Positions 1-6,277 of a stretch of DNA of 19,941 nt are shown in pieces. The stretch spans positions 1 to 19,941 of the forward strand of contig PLTW01000086.1 of NCBI GenBank assembly GCA_003164655.1. The letters are read 5' to 3'. This DNA is from Actinomycetota bacterium. GTDB lineage: Bacteria; Actinomycetota; Thermoleophilia; UBA2241. Made by a program: the position numbers and the translations under genes. Every line of letters begins with the position of its first letter. Position 1 is the stretch's first letter. The notes under the pieces are model-generated. The model saw only the letters and a list, made by a program, of their open reading frames with translations, had not been told where the DNA came from and searched no databases.

Positions 1-8
1 CTAGCCCG

Positions 9-46
9 GCGCCGCCCGCGCGGCCGGCGTGCCGCGCGGGCGGCGC
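9..46. terminator. Strong GC hairpin downstream of the substrate-binding protein gene
   Basis: Arms 9-23 and 32-46 form a perfect 15-bp GC stem around an 8-base loop. The hairpin starts 15 bases beyond the stop codon of the minus-strand gene ending at 62, so it fits a transcript end. A short TTT (47-49) follows on the plus strand only, so it may instead, or also, terminate a plus-strand gene to the left of the window. The structure is seen directly; the terminator role is inferred. Confidence 0.6.
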
Positions 47-61
47 TTTCTGTGCGCCGGC

Positions 62-1903
62 TCAGACCGTCTCTTCGACCTGCTTGCCGCGGCCCCGCAG
101 CGTCACCACCAGGGCGACCACGGCGATCACCACGATGATCGCGATGATCACGCCGATGAGCAGGGTCTTCGAGCTCGAGGCGCGGGTGGCGACCGCCGGG
201 TGGACGGTCATGTAGCTGGCCATGACCGGCGACGTGAAGAAGACGCCGCCACCGCGTCCGGGCGTGGTCGACCAGCCTTGCCAGTCCTTGTAGTTGTAGG
301 CCTCGACCGACTCCGGATAGGCGGTCGGGATGTAGGGCGACTGCTGGTAGATGATCTGTTCCATCTGGTGGACGATGTTGGCCCGCTGAGTCGGGTCGAT
401 CGTCGTCTGCTGCTCGAGGAACAGCTTGTCGTACTGCGTGTCCGACCAGGCGCAGTCGCTCCAGCCGTTGATCTGAGCGGTCGTGAAGATGCTCATGATG
501 AAGTTGGGGTCGGGGTCGCCGCCCCAGCCCCACAGGAACATGTCGTAGTTGGGAGTGAACGTGCCGCTCTTCATGTTGTAGATGCCGTCGTCGATGGCGC
601 CGTCGTCCATCACCGAAAGGACAACCTTGAGACCGAGCGAGTCGAACCAGCCGGCGATCAGCTTGCCGGCCGACTGGCTCGAGTCGGAGCTCGACCTGCT
701 CCACAGGCGCAGCACGATCGGCTTGCCCTGCTTGTTCAGGCGCACGCCGTTCTTGAGCGGGTAGCCCGCGGCGGTCAGCATCTGGCCGGCCTTGGCCAGG
801 TTGAACGTATACATCTGGTCGGCGGGCGGCTGCCAGTGCCAGTCGGGATTGCTCCACAGGTGCGAGACCAGCACCGACGTGGCCGGCTGGGCCAGGCCGC
901 CGTAGGCGATCTGCACGAGCTTGTCGTGGTCGACCGCGTACTGCAGAGCCTGGCGGAAGTGCCAGTCCTTGAGGGCCGGGTTGCCCAGCGAAGGACCCGT
1001 GTAGCAGTTCATGGCGAGCTCGTCGAGCTCGGGGTCGACGTAGGCGACCGGCTTGTAGGTCGGGTCGTTCTGGAGCTGGCGGTACTCGGCGTCGAGCACG
1101 CCCCAGCAGCCCTGCAGGGCGCCGGACTTCATCTCCTGGACCATGGTGTCGGCGCTCTGGTAGAAGACGAAGTCGACCTCGTCGATCTTGGGAGCGCCGC
1201 CCCAGTAGCTCTTGTTGGCCGTCATGACGGCGTAGCTGTCTCTCTTGTACTGCGTGAGCTGGAAGGGGCCGCTGCCGACGACCGGCGGATTGTTCTGGTA
1301 GTCGGCCCCCGCGGCCTTGCCCGAGATGTGGCTCCAGATGTGCTGCGGCAGGATGTACACCCACATGTTGAGCATGTTGGCCTTCGGCTTTGTGCAGGTG
1401 AAGACCACCGTGTTGTCGTTCGGGGCGGTCACGCTCTTGAGGAAGTTCGTGTACATCGTGTAGTTGGAGAGCTGGTTCTTGATGACGTAGTTGTAGGTGA
1501 AGGCGACATCGTGGGCGGTCACCGGCACGCCGTCCTGCCACGTGGCGCCCGACCGAATGTGGAACGTCCAGACCTTGCCGCCGTCGGACACCGCCCAGCT
1601 GTCGGCCAGCCCCCTCGCCGCGGCGCCCTGCGGATGGCCGTAGTCGCCGGCGCTGAAACCGACCATGAGATCGTAGTTGAGCGACCAGATCTCGTAGCAC
1701 GACGACAGCTGGCCGACGAACGGGTTCAGGTTGTCGGGGATGTTGGTCATGCCCAGTTTGAGGACCACTTTGCCGGCGGGCGCCGGGCTGCTGCTCGTGG
1801 CAAGCGCTCCGGCCAGACCCCAGACCAGGCCGGCGGTCAGCAGGGCGGCCACACCGACACCGAGCAGCCGGCGCCGGGACCGGCCCCGAAGTGCAGTACC
1901 CAT
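62..1903 (-). CDS. ABC transporter substrate-binding protein, family 5 (peptide/nickel type), with C-terminal membrane anchor
   Basis: A 613-aa extracytoplasmic solute receptor of the SBP_bac_5 family (OppA/DppA type), expected to deliver oligopeptides or a related solute to an ABC importer. Family features include the LADSW...WTFHIRSGATWQDGVPVTAHDVAFTY stretch near residues 100-150 and a long two-lobe domain rich in aromatic residues. The N-terminus (residues 1-36) is an export signal with a Tat-like SRRRLL motif and no lipobox cysteine. Residues about 580-602 form a hydrophobic helix followed by a basic/acidic tail, so the protein is probably tethered by its C-terminus. ATG at 1903 was chosen because an AAGGGGG SD lies just upstream; a further upstream ATG at 1981 would spoil the signal peptide. 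No permease or ATPase gene is in the window; partners may lie to the left. The substrate cannot be read from sequence. Confidence 0.9.
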   Translation of the reverse strand: MGTALRGRSRRRLLGVGVAALLTAGLVWGLAGALATSSSPAPAGKVVLKLGMTNIPDNLNPFVGQLSSCYEIWSLNYDLMVGFSAGDYGHPQGAAARGLADSWAVSDGGKVWTFHIRSGATWQDGVPVTAHDVAFTYNYVIKNQLSNYTMYTNFLKSVTAPNDNTVVFTCTKPKANMLNMWVYILPQHIWSHISGKAAGADYQNNPPVVGSGPFQLTQYKRDSYAVMTANKSYWGGAPKIDEVDFVFYQSADTMVQEMKSGALQGCWGVLDAEYRQLQNDPTYKPVAYVDPELDELAMNCYTGPSLGNPALKDWHFRQALQYAVDHDKLVQIAYGGLAQPATSVLVSHLWSNPDWHWQPPADQMYTFNLAKAGQMLTAAGYPLKNGVRLNKQGKPIVLRLWSRSSSDSSQSAGKLIAGWFDSLGLKVVLSVMDDGAIDDGIYNMKSGTFTPNYDMFLWGWGGDPDPNFIMSIFTTAQINGWSDCAWSDTQYDKLFLEQQTTIDPTQRANIVHQMEQIIYQQSPYIPTAYPESVEAYNYKDWQGWSTTPGRGGGVFFTSPVMASYMTVHPAVATRASSSKTLLIGVIIAIIVVIAVVALVVTLRGRGKQVEETV

Positions 1904-1924
1904 GGCAATCCCCCTTGTACCGGA

Positions 1925-1938
1925 GACCGGCGCCGGTC
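1925..1938. promoter_or_regulatory. 14-base perfect palindrome in the 5' UTR of the substrate-binding protein gene
   Basis: GACCGGCGCCGGTC is a perfect palindrome lying between the candidate -10 (1958-1963) and the SD of the gene starting at 1903. It could be an operator for a dimeric regulator or a leader hairpin. GC-rich palindromes also arise by chance in such DNA, so confidence is modest. Confidence 0.3.
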
Positions 1939-1957
1939 GCGCCGCCTCACCTGCGCA

Positions 1958-1986
1958 AGTAAACCCTCTCCTGCACGGCACTTCAA
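1958..1986 (-). promoter_or_regulatory. Candidate promoter for the substrate-binding protein gene
   Basis: On the minus strand, TTGAAG (1981-1986) and TTTACT (1958-1963) are separated by exactly 17 bases. Each matches the sigma-70-type consensus at 4 of 6 positions. The predicted start is near 1951, giving a leader of about 48 bases. Confidence 0.45.
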
Positions 1987-2011
1987 GCAGCCGGTCCGGC
2001 GACCCCGGAGC

Positions 2012-2020
2012 TGCTATACT
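2012..2020 (+). promoter_or_regulatory. Extended -10 promoter for the rhamnose operon (leaderless first gene)
   Basis: TGCTATACT carries the TGn extended -10 motif followed by TATACT (5 of 6 to TATAAT). The predicted transcription start at about 2027-2029 coincides with the GTG start codon at 2029, so the first gene would be translated from a leaderless mRNA. No good -35 is seen, as expected for an extended -10 promoter. An 11-base inverted repeat (1990-2000, GCCGG-T-CCGGC) lies just upstream, between this promoter and the divergent one. Confidence 0.55.
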
Positions 2021-2028
2021 GCGCGCTT

Positions 2029-2316
2029 GTGAACATCGATGCAGACAGAGAGCCCCGCCTGCAGATCGACGACGGCGACCCGCTGCCGATCGATTCGGCC
2101 GAGGTCACGCGCGACGTCGAGCACTCCACGCTGACCAACGTGCTGCGCGCCGGGCGCCCGGTCACTTTCGCCGCGGGCGACCGTGTCACCCTGTGGGTCG
2201 GGCCTCCCGACAAGACGAGCATCGTCTTCGTGGGCAAGGCCATCGACGAGCACAACGTCCTCGACCTCATCTCCACCGAGAGCGACGACGAGCTCGACGA
2301 CTACGAGTCCATCTAG
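2029..2316 (+). CDS. Small acidic protein of unknown function, first gene of the rhamnose operon
   Basis: A 95-aa protein that I do not recognise. It is acidic at both ends (N-terminal IDDGDPLPID, C-terminal ESDDELDDYESI) around a central part that looks beta-rich (residues about 42-70, with VTFAAGDRVTLWVGPPD and SIVFVGKA), compatible with a small barrel fold. It has no signal peptide, membrane segment or cysteine, so it is probably cytoplasmic. The GTG start has no SD but sits where transcription from the TGCTATACT promoter should begin. It ends 29 bases before rmlA on the same strand and so is probably co-transcribed with the sugar genes. Its role is unknown. Confidence 0.75.
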   Translation: MNIDADREPRLQIDDGDPLPIDSAEVTRDVEHSTLTNVLRAGRPVTFAAGDRVTLWVGPPDKTSIVFVGKAIDEHNVLDLISTESDDELDDYESI

Positions 2317-2345
2317 GCCCGCGGGGCCGTCCGGGGGGCGCTGAC

Positions 2346-3407
2346 GTGAAGGGACTCATTCTCAGTGGCGGCGCCGGCACCCGGCTGCGACCGATCACCA
2401 ACACCTCGGCCAAGCAGCTCGTCCCGGTGGCCAACAAACCCATCCTCTTCTACGGCCTCGAGGCCATGCGCGAGGCGGGCATCGACGAGGTCGGCATCGT
2501 CGTCGGCGACACCCACGCCGAAGTCGAAGCCGCGGTCGGCGACGGCCGGCGCTTCGGCCTGCGCGTGACGTTCATCCGCCAGACGGCGCCGCTCGGTCTG
2601 GCCCACGCGGTGCTGATCGCCGAGGACTACCTGGGCCACGAGCCCTTCGTCATGTACCTCGGCGACAACCTGCTGAAGGACGGCATCGTACCGTTCGTCG
2701 AGTACTTCAAAAGCAGCGCACCCGACGCGCTGATCCTGCTGCAGCACGTGCCCGACCCGCAGGCCTACGGCGTGGCCGAGATCGTCGAGGGGCGGGTCGT
2801 GCGTCTCGTCGAAAAGCCGGCCGCGCCGCGCAGCGACCTGGCGCTCGTGGGTGTCTATCTGTTCACCTCCAAGGTGTTCGAAAGTGTCAGGGCGATCTCG
2901 CCGTCGGCGCGCGGCGAGCTCGAGATCACCGACGCCATCCAGCACATGGTCGACCGCGGGCTGCAGGTCGAGCCGCGGGTCGTCACCGGCTGGTGGAAGG
3001 ACACCGGCAAGCTCGAAGACATGCTCGAAGCCAACCGCCTCATTCTCGGCACGCTCGAGCGCGACGTGCGCGGCGAGACGATCGACTGCTCGATCGAAGG
3101 GCCCGTGGCCATCGAAGCCGGCAGCCGGCTCACCCGCTGTACCGTGCGCGGCCCGGTCACCATCGGACACGGCTGCGAGCTCACCGATGCCTTCGTCGGC
3201 CCGTACACTGCGATCTACCACGGCGTGGTGGTCGACCACGCCGAGATCGAACACTCCATCATCCTCGCCGACAGCCGCATCTCGGGGCTGAACGCGCGGG
3301 TCTGCGACAGTCTGATCGGCAAAGACGTGACCATCTGCCGCGCCGAGGGCCGGCCGCTCGCCTACCGATTCATGGTCGGCGACTCGAGCCGCATCGGCGT
3401 GGTCTGA
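2346..3407 (+). CDS. rmlA: Glucose-1-phosphate thymidylyltransferase, long form
   Basis: Makes dTDP-glucose from dTTP and glucose-1-phosphate, the first step of dTDP-L-rhamnose synthesis, in the cytoplasm. The 353-aa protein begins with the nucleotidyltransferase signature LSGGAGTRLRPIT (6-18), followed by KQLVPVANKPI (23-33), LGDN (105-108), the EKP motif (156-158) and WWKDTG (216-221). Residues about 245-353 form a left-handed beta-helix tail (repeats such as CSIEGPVAIEAGSRLTRC), which marks the long RmlA type; classical enterobacterial RmlA is about 290 aa and lacks it. GTG at 2346 was chosen because it puts MKGLILSGGAGTRLRP at the N-terminus and has a GGGGGG tract upstream; an upstream extension in this frame runs through non-coding DNA. 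First enzyme gene of the operon. Exact sugar specificity is inferred from the rmlC, rmlD and rmlB neighbours. Confidence 0.92.
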   Translation: MKGLILSGGAGTRLRPITNTSAKQLVPVANKPILFYGLEAMREAGIDEVGIVVGDTHAEVEAAVGDGRRFGLRVTFIRQTAPLGLAHAVLIAEDYLGHEPFVMYLGDNLLKDGIVPFVEYFKSSAPDALILLQHVPDPQAYGVAEIVEGRVVRLVEKPAAPRSDLALVGVYLFTSKVFESVRAISPSARGELEITDAIQHMVDRGLQVEPRVVTGWWKDTGKLEDMLEANRLILGTLERDVRGETIDCSIEGPVAIEAGSRLTRCTVRGPVTIGHGCELTDAFVGPYTAIYHGVVVDHAEIEHSIILADSRISGLNARVCDSLIGKDVTICRAEGRPLAYRFMVGDSSRIGVV

Positions 3408-3430
3408 GCGCCAGCGCGCAAGGGGGTACC

Positions 3431-3886
3431 ATGATCGACGGCGTCATGAAGAAGCAGCTCCGGGTAGTCCCCGACGAGCGCGGCCGGCTCATGGAATGCC
3501 TGCGCTCAGACGATGAGCTCTTTCTCAAGTTCGGCCAGCTCTACATGACGACGACACTGCCCGGGGTGGTCAAAGGCTGGCACCTGCACCACGTCCAGTT
3601 CGATAACATCGTCTGCGTCAAGGGCATGATCAAGCTCGTCCTCTACGACGGCCGCGCCGACTCTCCCACCAAAGGGCGCATCGACGAGTTCTTCATGGGC
3701 GATCACAACCCCCTGCTCGTGCGGGTGCCGCCCGAGGTACAGCACGGCTGGAAGTGCGTAAGCCCCGACGAGGCCTTCATCGTCAACGCCCCGACCGAGC
3801 TCTATCGATACGACGACCCCGACCAGGACGAGCTGCCCCACGACACCGATCTGATCCCCTACGACTGGGGCCTGCGGCTGCGCTGA
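3431..3886 (+). CDS. rmlC: Short RmlC-like dTDP-4-dehydrorhamnose 3,5-epimerase family protein
   Basis: A cupin-fold sugar epimerase of 151 aa, expected to convert dTDP-4-keto-6-deoxyglucose to dTDP-4-keto-L-rhamnose. Visible family marks are VVPDERGRLMECLR (12-25), PGVVKGWHLHH (44-54) with His51 at the position of the catalytic base, KGMIKLVLYD (64-73) and the VPPEVQHGW motif (99-107). It is clearly shorter than classical RmlC (about 180-200 aa), resembling the compact form known from some archaea and deep-branching bacteria. ATG at 3431 has an AGGGGG SD; an in-frame ATG five codons later is possible. It starts 23 bases after rmlA. The symbol rests on family and operon context, and a ketoisomerase of the same fold is the main alternative. 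Confidence 0.82.
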   Translation: MIDGVMKKQLRVVPDERGRLMECLRSDDELFLKFGQLYMTTTLPGVVKGWHLHHVQFDNIVCVKGMIKLVLYDGRADSPTKGRIDEFFMGDHNPLLVRVPPEVQHGWKCVSPDEAFIVNAPTELYRYDDPDQDELPHDTDLIPYDWGLRLR

Positions 3887-3933
3887 AGCGCAGTCCGACG
3901 GCCCCCGCCCGGCGCTCCATCGGCCCGCCCGCT

Positions 3934-4794
3934 TTGAGTCCCGACACGCGCTGGTTTCTCACCGGAGGCGGCGGCCAGCTCGCCGACGCCCTCGAAGGCC
4001 TGCTCGACGGCGAGGTCTTCGTCACCCGCGAGGAGCATCTCGACCTGCGCGACGCGGCCGCCGTCACGGCGGCCGTGCAGGCCTTTCGCCCCAACGTCGT
4101 GCTGCACACGGCGGCCTATACCGACGTCGACGGCGCGGAGCGCGCCGAGGAGCAGGCGCGAGCCGTAAACGTGCACGGCACGCGACACATCATCGACGCC
4201 GTGCGCGGCACGAGCGCCCAGGTCGTGTCGTTTTCGACCGACTACGTCTTCGACGGCCGCAAGGGCGCGCCGTACGTCGAACACGACGAACCCGGCCCGC
4301 TCAACGCTTACGGCCGCACCAAGCTGGCCCAGGAGCGCGAGACGCTCGCCTGGGCGCACGGCACCGTGATCCGCACGGCGTGGCTGTTCTCGGCGACCGG
4401 CAGAAACTTCGTGCGCACGATCCTCGCGGCGGCGCGCGAGCGCGCCGCCGCGAGGATCGCGGAGCCGCTGCGGGTCGTCGACGACCAGATCGGTTCGCCG
4501 ACCTACGCCGGCCATCTCGCGGCGACGGTCGTCGAGGCGCTGGGTGAGGGCCTCGGGCCCGGCATCTACCACATGGCCGGGGGCGGCGCCTGCAGCTGGT
4601 GCGAGCTGGCCCGCGAGGTCGTGGCGCTGGCCGGCCTGCCGGTCGAGGTCGCGCCGATCACGACGGCGCAGGCGGACCGGCCGGCGCCGCGACCGGCCTT
4701 TACCGCGTTGACCACCGAAAGGGCGATACCGCAGCCGCCCTGCTGGCAGGATGGCGTGGCGGCCGTCATGGACGAGCTGCTCGACACGCGATGA
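3934..4794 (+). CDS. rmlD: dTDP-4-dehydrorhamnose reductase
   Basis: Last step of the pathway: NAD(P)H-dependent reduction of dTDP-4-keto-L-rhamnose to dTDP-L-rhamnose. The extended-SDR protein of 286 aa has a Rossmann motif (TGGGGQL, 10-16), HTAAYTDVD (58-66), the RmlD hallmark STDYVFDG (101-108) and the catalytic YxxxK (Tyr126, Lys130). The start is uncertain. The open frame runs upstream through rmlC, but TTG at 3934 is the only ordinary start codon just before the first beta strand and gives the normal family length. No SD precedes it, so translation may depend on coupling to rmlC, which ends 47 bases earlier. Confidence 0.88.
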   Translation: MSPDTRWFLTGGGGQLADALEGLLDGEVFVTREEHLDLRDAAAVTAAVQAFRPNVVLHTAAYTDVDGAERAEEQARAVNVHGTRHIIDAVRGTSAQVVSFSTDYVFDGRKGAPYVEHDEPGPLNAYGRTKLAQERETLAWAHGTVIRTAWLFSATGRNFVRTILAAARERAAARIAEPLRVVDDQIGSPTYAGHLAATVVEALGEGLGPGIYHMAGGGACSWCELAREVVALAGLPVEVAPITTAQADRPAPRPAFTALTTERAIPQPPCWQDGVAAVMDELLDTR

Positions 4795-4815
4795 GGCGGC
4801 GGCGCAGCCGCCGCC
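4795..4815 (+). other. Intercistronic hairpin between rmlD and rmlB
   Basis: Directly after the rmlD stop codon, GGCGGCGGC and GCCGCCGCC form a 9-bp stem around GCA. With no T-tract and rmlB following at 4838, it is more likely an mRNA stability or partial-attenuation element than a full terminator. Confidence 0.4.
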
Positions 4816-4837
4816 CGGACGAGGGGAGACGCCAGGC

Positions 4838-5845
4838 ATGAGGATCGTGGTCACCGGCGGCGCCGGCTTTATCGGCTCCAACTTCGTCCGCTACGTTCTG
4901 GGGGAGCACGCGGCCGACGAGATCGTCGTCCTCGACAAGCTCACCTACGCCGGCAACCTCGACAACCTGCGCGACGTCGCCGGCGACCCGCGCTACTCGT
5001 TCGTGCAGGGCGACATCTGCGATCCCGCGGTCGTCGACCGGGTCGCCGCTCACTGCGACGCGATCGTCAACTTCGCGGCCGAGACCCACGTCGACCGCTC
5101 CATCAGCGGCCCCGACGACTTCATCCGCACCGACGTGATCGGCACCCATGTGCTGCTCGAAGCCGTGCGCGCTCACGGCGTCGGCCGCTTCGTGCAGATC
5201 TCGACCGACGAAGTGTACGGCGACATCCTCGCCGGCGCCTCGGTCGAGACCGACGCGCTGCGGCCGTCGAGCCCTTACTCGGCGAGCAAGGCCGGCGGCG
5301 AGCTGCTCGTGCTGGCCTACCGGCGCACCTACGAGGCGCCGGTCGTGATCACGCGCAGCTCCAACAACTACGGCCCGTTTCAGTACCCCGAGAAGATCGT
5401 GCCGCTATTCGTCACCAACGCCCTCGACGGCCAGCCGCTGCCCGTGTACGGCGACGGCCGTAACGTGCGCGACTGGATCTACGTCGACGACAACTGCCGG
5501 GCGCTCGATCTGGTCTTGCGCGAGGGCCGCGACGGCGAGATCTACAACGTCGGCGGCGGCAACGAGGTGGCCAACCTCGACCTCACGCGCGGCATCCTTG
5601 CCGAGCTCGGCCTGGGCGAGGAGCTCGTCCGCTACGTGACCGACCGGCCCGGCCACGACCGCCGCTACGCGCTCGACTGCGGCAAGCTGCGCACAACGCT
5701 GGGCTGGGAGCCGCAAGTGGCGTTCGCCGAGGGTCTGGCGCGCACCGTGACCTGGTATGCCGACCACCGCGACTGGTGGGAGAAGATCAAGTCGGGCGAG
5801 TGGCGGCGCTACTACGAGCGCCAGTACCGCGACCTCGCGATCTGA
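4838..5845 (+). CDS. rmlB: dTDP-glucose 4,6-dehydratase
   Basis: Second step of dTDP-rhamnose synthesis: NAD-dependent conversion of dTDP-glucose to dTDP-4-keto-6-deoxyglucose. The 335-aa extended SDR shows the NAD-binding TGGAGFIGSNF (6-16), DKLTYAGNLDNL (33-44), NFAAETHVDRSI (78-89), the catalytic triad region STDEVYG (Thr123, Asp124, Glu125) and YSASK (Tyr147, Lys151), then RSSNNYGPFQYPEK (173-186) and NVRDWIYVDDN (209-219), all diagnostic of RmlB. ATG at 4838 follows GAGGGGAG (4821-4828) and gives the usual N-terminus MRIVVTGGAGF. It is the last gene of the operon, ending at a strong hairpin. The dehydratase product also feeds other 6-deoxysugars, but rmlC and rmlD point to rhamnose. Confidence 0.95.
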   Translation: MRIVVTGGAGFIGSNFVRYVLGEHAADEIVVLDKLTYAGNLDNLRDVAGDPRYSFVQGDICDPAVVDRVAAHCDAIVNFAAETHVDRSISGPDDFIRTDVIGTHVLLEAVRAHGVGRFVQISTDEVYGDILAGASVETDALRPSSPYSASKAGGELLVLAYRRTYEAPVVITRSSNNYGPFQYPEKIVPLFVTNALDGQPLPVYGDGRNVRDWIYVDDNCRALDLVLREGRDGEIYNVGGGNEVANLDLTRGILAELGLGEELVRYVTDRPGHDRRYALDCGKLRTTLGWEPQVAFAEGLARTVTWYADHRDWWEKIKSGEWRRYYERQYRDLAI

Positions 5846-5851
5846 CGGTCG

Positions 5852-5887
5852 GCCGCCGGCGCCTCATAAGCCTTAAGCGCCGGCGGC
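5852..5887. terminator. Bidirectional hairpin between rmlB and the convergent small Ig-like gene
   Basis: Arms 5852-5862 and 5877-5887 pair perfectly (11 bp, GC only) around a 14-base loop. It lies 7 bases after the rmlB stop. It also overlaps the last codons (Gly/Ala-rich) and TAA stop of the convergent minus-strand gene ending at 5873, so one structure can serve both transcription units. There is no T-tract. Confidence 0.6.
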
Positions 5888-6277
5888 GCCCGCGGCGCCC
5901 AGCGTCGTGTGCCCGACGAAGGTCGCGATCAGGCCCGCGCCGTTGCGCACCTCGACCGTCACGGTCTTGGCGCCGGCGCCGGGCGCCAGCGCCCAGGGCA
6001 CGCGAATGGCGCCGCTCGGAGATGGGCTCGGAAAGCCCTCCCAGCCGCTCCAGGTCGCGCCGTCGTTGCTGAGCCGCAACTCGATCACGCCGGTGTCCGG
6101 GTCGGAGACGGCCACCACGACGCCGACGTGGATCGACGCCGCGACCGCCGGTAACGACACCCGGCCGACCGGCGGCGTCGTGTCGCCGACACCCAGCGAG
6201 CGGGCACGCTCGCTGGCGACCAGCACGGCGGCGGCAAGAGCGGCGCCAAAGCAGACGAGAACGATGGTCTTCTTCAC
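5873..6277 (-). CDS. Small membrane-anchored protein with an Ig-like domain
   Basis: A 134-aa protein with an N-terminal hydrophobic segment (residues about 4-22, VKKTIVLVCFGAALAAAVLVA) acting as signal peptide or anchor. A single extracytoplasmic beta-sandwich-like domain follows. The TTPPVG start, LRLSNDGATWSGWEGF and KTVTVEVRNGAGLIATF segments resemble Ig-like repeats found in secreted actinobacterial proteins. It ends in a GAAGAAGA tail. The GTG start overlaps the stop of the upstream NlpC/P60 gene as GTGA (6277-6274), which implies translational coupling and a linked role at the cell surface. No catalytic motif is seen; it may be an accessory or binding partner of the hydrolase. Function unknown. 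Confidence 0.75.
   Translation of the reverse strand: MKKTIVLVCFGAALAAAVLVASERARSLGVGDTTPPVGRVSLPAVAASIHVGVVVAVSDPDTGVIELRLSNDGATWSGWEGFPSPSPSGAIRVPWALAPGAGAKTVTVEVRNGAGLIATFVGHTTLGAAGAAGA

Noticed and set aside
29..2032. A 667-codon plus-strand open frame opposite the substrate-binding protein gene
   Set aside because: Same effect: low-complexity, Arg/Val/Asp-rich shadow of a well-supported minus-strand gene.
1731..2345. N-terminal extension of rmlA to an upstream ATG at 1731
   Set aside because: It would run antisense through the transporter gene and through the 95-aa gene, and the first 205 residues are Arg/Ala-rich filler. GTG at 2346 gives the canonical N-terminus.
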